Shown one piece after another: positions 40,314 through 48,565 of a DNA stretch of 64,000 bases (the first letter of the stretch is position 1; each line of letters opens with the position of its first letter). Both the position numbers and the translations under genes were made by a program. This DNA comes from Acidimicrobiaceae bacterium (GTDB taxonomy: Bacteria; Actinomycetota; Acidimicrobiia; Acidimicrobiales; RAAP-2): NCBI GenBank assembly GCA_027306585.1, contig DAHUZJ010000077.1, positions 37,426 to 101,425 of the forward strand, given 5' to 3'. The notes under the pieces are model-generated. The model did no database searches and had not been told where the DNA came from. It was given only the letters and a program-made list of their open reading frames with translations.

Positions 40314-41435
40314 TCACTTGATGGACTTGATCTGCTTGAGCGACTGCGCCACGACCTTCTCGGGCAGTGGCCGGAACCCGACCTGGGTGAGGTAGGTGGC
40401 GCTGTTGCCGGCCTTCGGGTCGATCGCCCACTCCATCACGGACCGGACGGCCTTGGCCTCCGAGGTGCTCGACTGCTTCTTGTTCACGATGGCGTACTCG
40501 TAGTTGATGATCGGCCAGCCGTTCTTGACCTTCCCGTCGATCATCGAGATGGAGCCTGTCGCCGGGGTCTTCTTGGTGAAGCCGGACGCTTCGGCCTGGA
40601 TGGTTGTGGCCGTCGGCATCATGTACTGGCCCTTGCCGTTCTCGAGCTGGCTGTAGGTGAGCCCGTCGCCCAGGGCCTGGGACTGGTAGCTGATCCCGAC
40701 GTAGGCGACACAGCCCTTCGTCTTCTGGCAGGCGGCGACCATCCCCGAGTTGCCTGTCTCCGCCAGCTCTTGCGGCGTCGACGGCCATGTGACGGTCGTG
40801 TTGTAGCCCACCTTTGTCGACCATGACTTTGTCGAGTCCGACAGGTAGGTGGTGAAGAGGAACGTGTCACCGCTCCCGTCGATCCGGTGCAGCGGCACGA
40901 TCGGCAGTGTCGGCAGTGTCACGCCCGGGTTGATCTGCTTGATGGCTGTTGTGTTCCACTTGGTGATCTTGCCGGTGTACATCCCGGCCAGGATCTTGCC
41001 GTTGAGCTTCAGGTGGGTCGTGACACCCGGGATGTTGTAGTAGATCTCCTGCGCCGAGATGGCGAGGGGGACATTGAGCAATGTGGGTGTCTTCTGCTTC
41101 TGGGCATTGGACAGGTAGGCGTCCGACGAGCCGATCTGGAGCGTCCCGTTGGCCGCACCCGAGATGCCCTTGCCAGAGCCACCGGCCGCCGTCTGCAGCG
41201 TCACCTGCGGGTACTTCTGGTTGTAGCCCGGCGCCCAGAGGTTCCAGAGCGGGTACAGCAGCGAGCTCCCGGCTTCGGCGATCGTGGCGCTGGCGGGCTT
41301 CTCGACGGTCACGCCACCGGCGGACTTGGACGCGGCTCCTGCCACGCCGGCCGTCCCGGCGGCGAGACCGAACGCGGCGGCCGCGGACAGGGCCGCCGCC
41401 GGGATCATCTTCTTGGCTCGGATCTTCCGAGTCAC
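40314..41435 (-). CDS. pstS: Phosphate-binding protein PstS
   Basis: An exported protein of 373 residues. The signal peptide runs to about residue 35. The phosphate-contacting loops are AGSSLLYPLWNLW, GGSGKGISG and GSSDAYLS, followed by LHRIDGSGDTFLF. As in the Liv binding protein, no lipobox cysteine is seen near the cleavage site, so membrane anchoring must occur by another route. Thr is frequently encoded by ACA (for example in WNTTAIK). It is second in the operon after pstB, which departs from the common pstSCAB order. Confidence 0.95.
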   Translation of the reverse strand: MTRKIRAKKMIPAAALSAAAAFGLAAGTAGVAGAASKSAGGVTVEKPASATIAEAGSSLLYPLWNLWAPGYNQKYPQVTLQTAAGGSGKGISGAANGTLQIGSSDAYLSNAQKQKTPTLLNVPLAISAQEIYYNIPGVTTHLKLNGKILAGMYTGKITKWNTTAIKQINPGVTLPTLPIVPLHRIDGSGDTFLFTTYLSDSTKSWSTKVGYNTTVTWPSTPQELAETGNSGMVAACQKTKGCVAYVGISYQSQALGDGLTYSQLENGKGQYMMPTATTIQAEASGFTKKTPATGSISMIDGKVKNGWPIINYEYAIVNKKQSSTSEAKAVRSVMEWAIDPKAGNSATYLTQVGFRPLPEKVVAQSLKQIKSIK

Positions 41436-41511
41436 GGGTTCCCTCCTTGTGGGTTGTGGGTGGGTCAGGTGAACGGGCGCGCCGCGCGAACGTGCGGTCC
41501 AGCGGGCGTGA

Positions 41512-42384
<873 letters not shown>

Positions 42385-42494
42385 CGGTCACTGCCTCCCT
42401 CCGCCGGGATGCCGGGTCGCGACGGCGGCGGGCCAGAGCCCCTCGACATGGGGTCGCTGCCGGAGCGTCATCGCCACGCAACATTCCTACCGAC

Positions 42495-42538
42495 TGCAGG
42501 TGAACGTGAGGGGACCCGAAAGCGAACGGTTGGGAAAC
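42495..42538 (-). promoter_or_regulatory. Probable PHO box: four 11-nt direct repeat units upstream of pstB
   Basis: On the minus strand four consecutive 11-mers read GTTTCCCAACC, GTTCGCTTTCG, GGTCCCCTCAC and GTTCACCTGCA. In Streptomyces PhoP sites are built from 11-nt units with a conserved GTTCACC core and a looser 4-nt tail; the last unit here matches that core exactly and the others partly. The position, about 110 nt before pstB, suits phosphate-starvation activation. Confidence 0.58.
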
Positions 42539-42569
42539 CCGAGCTGAATAGTTCGCGGCGCCGCCGGCG

Positions 42570-43511
42570 TCAGCGGGTGCCGACGATGGCCTCGTGCGCC
42601 GCCCCGACGTCCGCCACGAGGCGCCACCCGAGGAAGAGGGCCGCCAGCCACAGCGCGACCGCCGTGGTGAGGAGCCCGTCGCTCGCCGCGGCGGGCAGGC
42701 CCGAGAGGAGCCATGCCCACGCACCGAGCACGTCGACGACCGTCGAGGCGAGGAAGAGCAGCCAGCACAGCAGCACCCGCCGCCGGATCGGGTGCCCCGG
42801 CGGGAGGCAGTCGCGCAACGCCTGGTACGGGCACCACAGGTTGGCGACCGGGACGAACCAGAAGACGACGCCCCATGCCGGTGAGTGCCGGGCGGGGAGG
42901 CCGAGCCACCTGGCCGCCGATGCCGCCCGGTGCTGCCACACGAGGAAGACGATCGCAACGGCCAGCCCGGTGAGCGACGACAGGTAGGAGAGCAGGGAGT
43001 AGGCCGCCGGCGGGGTGGGAGGCGGCGGCGCCGGCCGGCCAGCCCCGAGGGCGTGCCACGCCACCCGGAACCAGCGGGCGGACGCCGTCAGCTGGGTGGC
43101 ATAGCCGAACCGCAGGGCGGCGAGGCACACCGCCAAGGCGCCGATCGTGACCAGCCCCCAGCGCAGGACGGCACCCAGCCGGCGCTCCCCGTCGACCACG
43201 GGCACCATCCGCTGCGACCAGTCCGCCGCCCCCGCCCACGCGGGCAGCCACTGCCAGCCCCTCGCCGGTTCCCAGCGCCATCGTCCGAGGTCAGCGGTGG
43301 GCGACCCGCTGCCCATCCCCGGCCACGTCACGGGGGCCGGCGGGGTCTCGGCACCGGCCGGGGGGGGCGCCGTGTGGGAGGTCCACGCGTACCCGTCCCA
43401 CCACCGGGCCCCCGCCCCCCCAGGGTCCGGGTACCAGCCGGCCGGCGGGTGGGGCACCGGGCCGGCCGCTCCCCAGACCGTGCTCCCTGTCGGTCCCGCG
43501 TCGTCGTGCAC
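42570..43511 (-). CDS. DUF2510/DUF4328 membrane protein
   Basis: A protein of 313 residues. The N-terminus has the actinobacterial DUF2510 motif GWYPDPGGAGARWWDGYAWT, a short domain that often precedes membrane segments. Four or more hydrophobic helices follow with DUF4328-type blocks (WFVPVANLWCPYQALRDC). No enzymatic role is recognised. It is divergent from the LLM gene with only 31 nt between starts. Confidence 0.86.
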   Translation of the reverse strand: MHDDAGPTGSTVWGAAGPVPHPPAGWYPDPGGAGARWWDGYAWTSHTAPPPAGAETPPAPVTWPGMGSGSPTADLGRWRWEPARGWQWLPAWAGAADWSQRMVPVVDGERRLGAVLRWGLVTIGALAVCLAALRFGYATQLTASARWFRVAWHALGAGRPAPPPPTPPAAYSLLSYLSSLTGLAVAIVFLVWQHRAASAARWLGLPARHSPAWGVVFWFVPVANLWCPYQALRDCLPPGHPIRRRVLLCWLLFLASTVVDVLGAWAWLLSGLPAAASDGLLTTAVALWLAALFLGWRLVADVGAAHEAIVGTR

Positions 43512-43542
43512 GGACTGCTTCTAGCACCGGTACGGTTGCGGC

Positions 43543-44478
43543 GTGCGCCTCCGGGTCTTCGTCGAGCCCCAGCAGGGGGCCACCTACGACACGCTGCTGA
43601 CCGCCGCTCGGGTGACCGAGGAGTGCGGGTTCGACGCCTTCTTCCGGTCCGACCACTTCGTCTCCATGGGTGGCGTCGACGGCCTTCCCGGCCCCACCGA
43701 CGCCTGGGTGACGCTCGGCGCCCTCGCCCGGGAGACCACCCGGGTGCGGCTCGGCACGCTCCTCACGTCGGCCACCTTCCGCCTGCCGGGCCTTCTGGCG
43801 GTGACCGTGGCCCAGGTGGACGCCATGAGCGGCGGCCGGGTCGAGCTCGGCCTCGGGGCGGGGTGGTTCGACGACGAGCACCGGGCCTATGGCGTCCCGT
43901 TCCCGCCGACCGCAGAGCGCTTCGACCGCCTCGAGGAGCAGCTGGCCATCGTGACCGGCCTATGGGCGACCCCGACGGGTGAGCGGTTCTCGTTCGACGG
44001 CCGGCACTACCGGCTCGAGGACAGCCCGGCGCTGCCCAAGCCGGTCCAGTCACCCCGTCCGCCGCTGATCGTCGGCGGCGTCGGGAAGGTGCGGACGCCG
44101 CGCCTGGCGGCGCGCTTCGCCGACGAGTTCAACGTGCCCTTCCACACGGTCCCCGAGACGGCCGAGGTCTACGACACCGTCCGGCGCGCCTGCGAGACGG
44201 CGGGGCGGGACCCCGCCACCCTGGGGATGTCGGCCGCCGTCGTGGTGTGCTGCGGTGCCGACGCGGCGGAGGTCCGCCGCCGGGCGGCAGCGATCGGCCG
44301 GGAGGTCGACGAGCTCCGCCTGCACGGGGCGACCGGCACGCCCGAGGAGGTCGTGGCTCGCTGCCTCGAGTACCGCGCCATCGGCGCCGGGTCGCTCTAC
44401 CTCCAGGTCCTGGACCTGGGGGACCTCGACCACCTGCGGCTGATCGCTGACGAGGTCCTCCCGGCCGTCGCCGGCTGA
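43543..44478 (+). CDS. LLM-class (probably F420-dependent) oxidoreductase
   Basis: A luciferase-like TIM-barrel protein of 311 residues. The F420 subgroup blocks are FRSDHFVSMGG, TSATFRLPGLLAVTVAQVD and GRVELGLGAGWFDDEH; a C-terminal segment closes the barrel. Such enzymes use F420 (or FMN) to reduce or oxidise small organics. The start is GTG 43543. The substrate is unknown. Confidence 0.92.
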   Translation: MRLRVFVEPQQGATYDTLLTAARVTEECGFDAFFRSDHFVSMGGVDGLPGPTDAWVTLGALARETTRVRLGTLLTSATFRLPGLLAVTVAQVDAMSGGRVELGLGAGWFDDEHRAYGVPFPPTAERFDRLEEQLAIVTGLWATPTGERFSFDGRHYRLEDSPALPKPVQSPRPPLIVGGVGKVRTPRLAARFADEFNVPFHTVPETAEVYDTVRRACETAGRDPATLGMSAAVVVCCGADAAEVRRRAAAIGREVDELRLHGATGTPEEVVARCLEYRAIGAGSLYLQVLDLGDLDHLRLIADEVLPAVAG

Positions 44479-44602
44479 CGTCGCCGGCCGACCCCCCAGC
44501 CCCCCAGCCTCGCCGACCCCCAGCCTCGCCGACCCCGCACTGGCGCCCGGATCCGGCGAGGGGACACCCCAGCCGTGCAAGTGTTCGGTACCCTCCTGCC
44601 CG

Positions 44603-45772
44603 GTGGATGTCGCCGACATCGTGATCGTGCTCGTGCTCGTGCTGGCCGCCGTGCACGGGCTACGCCTGGGCGCGCTCGTCCAGGTGCTCTCGTTCGGGGG
44701 CTTCTTCCTCGGCCTCACGATCGGCGCGCTCGTGGCCGGGGCCGTGGCGCCGAGCCTCCACGACACCACCGTCCGGGCGGCGGTGGCCCTGCTCCTCGTG
44801 CTGGGACTGGGCCTCGTCCTCGGCGTGGTCGGCCGGGTGGTGGGCACCATCGGTGGCACGGCGGTGCGCCGGGTCCACCTGGGGATGCTGGACAGCGTCG
44901 CCGGGGTCGGGGTGGCGGTGGTGGCGGCGCTCGTCAGCGTCTGGCTGGTCGCCAACGAGTTGGCTCAGACGCAGTTCACCGCCGTCAGCAGCGCCGTCCA
45001 GCGGTCCGCCATCATCCGAGCGGTCGACGCGGTCATGCCGCCGCTGCCCGACCTCTTCTCGAAGATCCAGTCGTTCCTCGGCGGGACCGGCTTCCCGCCC
45101 GTCTTCTCCCAGCTCGAGCCGCCACCCACCAAGGCCCCGTTGCCGAGCGTCGCCTCGGCCAACGCGGCGGCCGCGCCGGTGCTGGCGTCCACCGTGAAGA
45201 TCCTGGGCACGGCGTGCGGCTACCTGCAGGAGGGATCCGGCTTCGTGGTCGGGACAGGGCTCGTCGTCACCAATGCCCACGTCGTGGCGGGCGAGCCGGC
45301 GACCCAGATCCTCGTCAACGGTGGCTCGTACAACGCCACCGTGGTGTTGTTCACACCCACATTCGACCTGGCCGTCCTCCGCACGAGCGCCCCGTTGGGC
45401 ACCCCGGTGACCCTTGACCCCTCCACCGTCGGGCACGGCACCACGGGAGCCATCGTCGGCTACCCCGAGGACCGGACATTGACCGTCGGACCGGCGGCGG
45501 TCGACGGCACCATCACCGCGCAGGGGCGCAACATCTACAACCAGGGCACAGTGACTCGGCAGGTCTACCAGATCGATGCCCGGGTCGAGCCCGGCAACTC
45601 CGGTGGTCCCCTCGTCGTCGGAAGCGGCGTCGTGGTGGGCGTCGTCTTCTCGCGTTCGACCGTCTACACAAACGTGGGGTACGCGCTCGCCTCCCCCGGC
45701 GTCCTGACCCGGGTCGACCAGGCGAAGGGCAAGACGGCGCGCGTCGGCACCGGCGCCTGCGTCAGCGGCTGA
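44603..45772 (+). CDS. marP: MarP-like membrane serine protease (CvpA domain plus trypsin-like domain)
   Basis: A protein of 389 residues. Residues 1 to about 120 hold four transmembrane helices of the colicin-V-production (CvpA) type. The exported trypsin-like domain follows with His226 (TNAHVVAG), Asp255 (PTFDLAVL) and Ser333 (EPGNSGGP). Cysteines at 205 and 387 could form the activating disulfide known in mycobacterial MarP, which protects cells in acid. It starts at GTG 44603. Just after its stop lies the remnant of pcaB. Confidence 0.92.
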   Translation: MDVADIVIVLVLVLAAVHGLRLGALVQVLSFGGFFLGLTIGALVAGAVAPSLHDTTVRAAVALLLVLGLGLVLGVVGRVVGTIGGTAVRRVHLGMLDSVAGVGVAVVAALVSVWLVANELAQTQFTAVSSAVQRSAIIRAVDAVMPPLPDLFSKIQSFLGGTGFPPVFSQLEPPPTKAPLPSVASANAAAAPVLASTVKILGTACGYLQEGSGFVVGTGLVVTNAHVVAGEPATQILVNGGSYNATVVLFTPTFDLAVLRTSAPLGTPVTLDPSTVGHGTTGAIVGYPEDRTLTVGPAAVDGTITAQGRNIYNQGTVTRQVYQIDARVEPGNSGGPLVVGSGVVVGVVFSRSTVYTNVGYALASPGVLTRVDQAKGKTARVGTGACVSG

Positions 45773-45807
45773 CGGGCACGTGGACGTCGTCGTGGCGGCG
45801 GAGCCCG

Positions 45808-45933
45808 CAAGCCCTCGACGCATTGTGCGACGCTACGGGCTACCTCGGAGCCAACGACGTGCTGATCGACCGGGCGCTGGACCTCCACGCCCGCCACGCC
45901 CGCGGACCGCACGGAGGGCAGGAGGAACGATGA
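45808..45933 (+). pseudogene. pcaB: C-terminal remnant of pcaB (3-carboxy-cis,cis-muconate cycloisomerase)
   Basis: The frame preceding pcaL reads ALDALCDATGYLGANDVLI then DRALDLHARHA and ends at a TGA that overlaps the pcaL ATG (ATGA, 45930-45933). The C-terminus of PcaB/fumarase-superfamily cycloisomerases has the pattern LLDP..YLG.A...IDRAL. The frame has no start and no upstream PcaB sequence; marP ends only 36 nt before it. Actinobacteria commonly carry pcaHGBL in this order, so a deletion probably removed pcaH, pcaG and most of pcaB, leaving the coupled junction. Confidence 0.62.
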
Positions 45934-47138
45934 CCGAAGGGACGCTGCGAACCGCCGGCGCCGAGCTGCGCTACCGCGTCGACGGGCCCCCGGACGGCCC
46001 GGTCCTCGTGCTCGCCAACTCGCTCGGCACCACGCTGTCCATGTGGGACCGCCAGGTGCCCTCGCTGAGCGCCTACACCCGCGTGGTGCGCTACGACCAG
46101 CGCGGGCACGGCGGTTCGTCCTCCCCCCCTGGTCCCTACCGGATCGACGACCTGGGCCAGGACCTGATCGACCTCCTCGACGGCCTCGAGGTGGCCCGGG
46201 CGGCCGTGTGCGGCCTCTCCCTCGGCGGCATGGTCGCCATGTGGGCGGCCGCCCGGCATCCCGAGCGGGTCACCTCGCTGGTGCTGGCGTGCACGGCGCC
46301 GTACCTGGGCCCGCCCGAGGGGTGGCTCGAGCGGGCGGCCGCCGTCCGGACCGACGGGCCCCTTTCCCTGGCGCCGGCGTTGCAGGAGCGCTGGTTCCCG
46401 GCGAAGGTCCGCGCGGCCCAGCCCGAGCTCTTCGACGAGGTCACGGGAATGCTGGCGACGTGCACGGGCGAGGGGTACGCCGCCTGCTGCGAGGCGATCG
46501 CCGGCATGGACCTGCGACCGGACCTCGGGGCAATCCGTGCCCCGACCCTGGTGCTGGCCGGAGCCGACGATCCCGTCACGCCGCCCGCCATGGCGCTCGA
46601 CCTGGCGGCGTCGCTGGGCGCCGGCCTCCGGGTCCTCCCAGGCGCGTCGCACCTGGCCAACCTCGCCCAGCCGGCGGGCTTCGCCGACGCCGTGGTGGGG
46701 CACGTGACCGGCGGTCCGCTCGCCCGGGGCATGGCCGTGCGGCGCAGCGTGCTGGGCGACGCCCACGTCGATCGGGCCGTGCGGCGCGGCGGGGTGGCGT
46801 GGCCCGCGTTCGGCGACTTCATCAGCCGCTACGCCTGGGGCGAGGTGTGGTCCCGCCCCGGGCTCGACCGGCGCACCCGCAGCGCCGTCACCCTCGCCGT
46901 CCTCGTCGCCCTGGGCCGGCACGAGGAGCTCGGCTTCCACGTGCCCGGCGGCCTGCGCAACGGCCTGCGCCCCGAGGAGATCGCCGAGATCATGCTGCAG
47001 TGCGCCGTCTATGCCGGCGTGCCCGCCGCCAACGCCGCGCTCCCGACCGTCGAGGAGGCGCTGGCGTCCTACGCCGGCCAGTCCGGCGGCAGCCCGGGGC
47101 CCGAGGGCGCTGCGCCGGGACGGCGGGGGTCCGAGTGA
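45930..47138 (+). CDS. pcaL: PcaL: fused 3-oxoadipate enol-lactonase and 4-carboxymuconolactone decarboxylase
   Basis: A protein of 402 residues. Residues 1 to about 260 are an alpha/beta hydrolase (PcaD) with nucleophile CGLSLGGMVAMW and base GASHLANLAQP. Residues about 275-385 are the decarboxylase (PcaC) with HEELGFHVPGGLRNG and AEIMLQCAVYAGVPAANAA. The fusion catalyses two consecutive steps of the protocatechuate branch of the beta-ketoadipate pathway. ATG 45930 has GGAGGAA upstream and overlaps the remnant pcaB stop. The rest of the pathway is absent from this window. Confidence 0.94.
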   Translation: MTEGTLRTAGAELRYRVDGPPDGPVLVLANSLGTTLSMWDRQVPSLSAYTRVVRYDQRGHGGSSSPPGPYRIDDLGQDLIDLLDGLEVARAAVCGLSLGGMVAMWAAARHPERVTSLVLACTAPYLGPPEGWLERAAAVRTDGPLSLAPALQERWFPAKVRAAQPELFDEVTGMLATCTGEGYAACCEAIAGMDLRPDLGAIRAPTLVLAGADDPVTPPAMALDLAASLGAGLRVLPGASHLANLAQPAGFADAVVGHVTGGPLARGMAVRRSVLGDAHVDRAVRRGGVAWPAFGDFISRYAWGEVWSRPGLDRRTRSAVTLAVLVALGRHEELGFHVPGGLRNGLRPEEIAEIMLQCAVYAGVPAANAALPTVEEALASYAGQSGGSPGPEGAAPGRRGSE

Positions 47139-47208
47139 GCGCGTCACATCGCCGGGCATGGGCTGACCACCGGGTCCCGGTCCCGGCCGACGCTGGGCTC
47201 TGCGCCGC

Positions 47209-47673
47209 TCAGGACGCGCCGGTCCTCGCTCCCACTCTGCGGTAGGTGGTCCAGGCCTCGTAGTCCTTGGCCGGGCCCCGCACGCGCCAGTGCTCCTCCA
47301 AGACCGCCGCCGCCACGACGGTGAAACGGAGGTCGTAGCGGTCCTCGGCACAGGGGTGGCACGCCCGCCATGTGCCCGAGCGCAGGTCGCAGACGACGAA
47401 CGGGCGGCCGTCGGCGAAGTGGAGCAGCGCGCTCCCGTCCTCCCGGCCCACGCACAGGAGGCTCCGGGCAGCCGGCCCGTCGTGGCCTCCGAGGCGGAAG
47501 CGGCCTCGTTCCTCGTAGCGCGCCCGCCGGTGGCGCGCTACGAGCCCACCGGGCTCGGTCGTCACCGACAGCGCCCCCTCGAAGCTCCCGTCCGCGCCCG
47601 CACGGTGGTCGTGGATCGTGCGCTCGACGGTCCACATGCCGACCAGGTGCGCCAGGGTGTCCGTCACCTCCAC
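47209..47673 (-). CDS. DUF6314-family protein
   Basis: About 154 residues. LAHLVGMWTVERTIHDHRAG at the start and FADGRPFVVCDLRSG, then HPCAEDRYDLRF with a final W.V.GP.KDY, fit the DUF6314 beta-barrel family of unknown function. It is an apparent fold for binding a small ligand. The start is uncertain: GTG 47673 or GTG 47667. Confidence 0.82.
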   Translation of the reverse strand: MEVTDTLAHLVGMWTVERTIHDHRAGADGSFEGALSVTTEPGGLVARHRRARYEERGRFRLGGHDGPAARSLLCVGREDGSALLHFADGRPFVVCDLRSGTWRACHPCAEDRYDLRFTVVAAAVLEEHWRVRGPAKDYEAWTTYRRVGARTGAS

Positions 47674-47785
47674 CCGACGATTGTGCTCCGACCCGGGGCC
47701 CCCGCGTAGAGTCGCCGTGGCCCCCACCCGCCGTCCCAGCCGTTGGGGCCCCGAACCCCACCCCGAACCCCACAAGGAGGAGCAC

Positions 47786-48373
47786 ATGTCGGACGCCGCC
47801 CGTCTGCAACGCCGAGCCCCGGTCGTGCTGGCCGACCTCGTGCCCGGCGCCCTGGTGCGTGACCTGCTCCTCGTGGCCGGTGCGGCGGCCTTCGTCGGTC
47901 TCCTCGCCCAAGTGTCGGTGCACCTGCCCTTCACCCCGGTGCCGATCACCGGCCAGACGCTCGGCGTGCTGCTGGCGGGCACGGCGCTCGGCTGGCGGCG
48001 CGGCACGGCGGCCATGGCGCTCTATGCCGTGGCCGGGGTGGCGGGCGTCCCGTGGTTCGCCGGCCACACCAGTGGCTACGTGGGGGCGTCGTTCGGGTAC
48101 GTGGTGGGCTTCGTCCTCTGCGGCCTCGTCTGCGGGTGGCTGGCCGAGCGGGGTGCCGGCCGCTCGCTCCTCAGGAGCGTCCCTGCCATGGTGGCAGGCG
48201 AGGTCGTCATGTACGCCGTGGGCGTGGCCTGGCTGGCCGTGGCGCTGCACGTCGGCGCCGGCGAGGCGATCGCCCTCGGCCTCACCCCCTTCCTGGCCGG
48301 TGACGCCCTCAAGGCGGCGCTCGCCGCCGTGCTCCTGCCCGGCGCCTGGCGCCTCGCCGGCTCCCGGCGGTAG
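47786..48373 (+). CDS. bioY: Biotin transporter substrate-binding component BioY
   Basis: A membrane protein of 195 residues, the S component of a biotin ECF transporter. The conserved loop VHLPFTPVPITGQTLGVLLAG and the helix start GGxxG-like YAVAGVAGVPWF are present; about six hydrophobic helices follow. ATG 47786 follows AAGGAGGAG. The upstream 30 nt contain a direct repeat of CCCGAACCCCA. No bioMN genes are adjacent. Confidence 0.93.
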   Translation: MSDAARLQRRAPVVLADLVPGALVRDLLLVAGAAAFVGLLAQVSVHLPFTPVPITGQTLGVLLAGTALGWRRGTAAMALYAVAGVAGVPWFAGHTSGYVGASFGYVVGFVLCGLVCGWLAERGAGRSLLRSVPAMVAGEVVMYAVGVAWLAVALHVGAGEAIALGLTPFLAGDALKAALAAVLLPGAWRLAGSRR

Positions 48374-48412
48374 CCCGCCGGGGCGCCGGTGCACGCGTGC
48401 GAGCGCCATGGC

Positions 48413-48437
48413 TAGGCTTCCCCTGCACACGAGTGCA
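48413..48437 (+). promoter_or_regulatory. Possible promoter -10 and LacI-type operator for the molybdenum-hydroxylase operon
   Basis: TAGGCT (48413-48418) is followed by the palindrome TGCACACGAGTGCA (48424-48437) at the expected transcript start. It matches the forward-strand 4614-4627 site at 12 of 14 positions. No clear -35 box is visible. This may be a fifth member of the LacI regulon or a site for a different regulator. Confidence 0.36.
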
Positions 48438-48565
48438 GTGCCGACTGCGTAGCGGGGGGTGACAGGGCCTTGACGGGCGTCGTGTGGCTGGCGTCGAACG
48501 GACGATGCCGTCGAGGCATCGCCGAGGGCCCACCCGCGATGCCGGTCGGCTAGCCGAGTGCCGGC

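Noticed and set aside
44479-44602. Short direct repeats (CAGCCTCGCCGACCCC twice) before marP
   Set aside because: Low-complexity GC-rich slippage of no evident function; too short to call a regulatory element.
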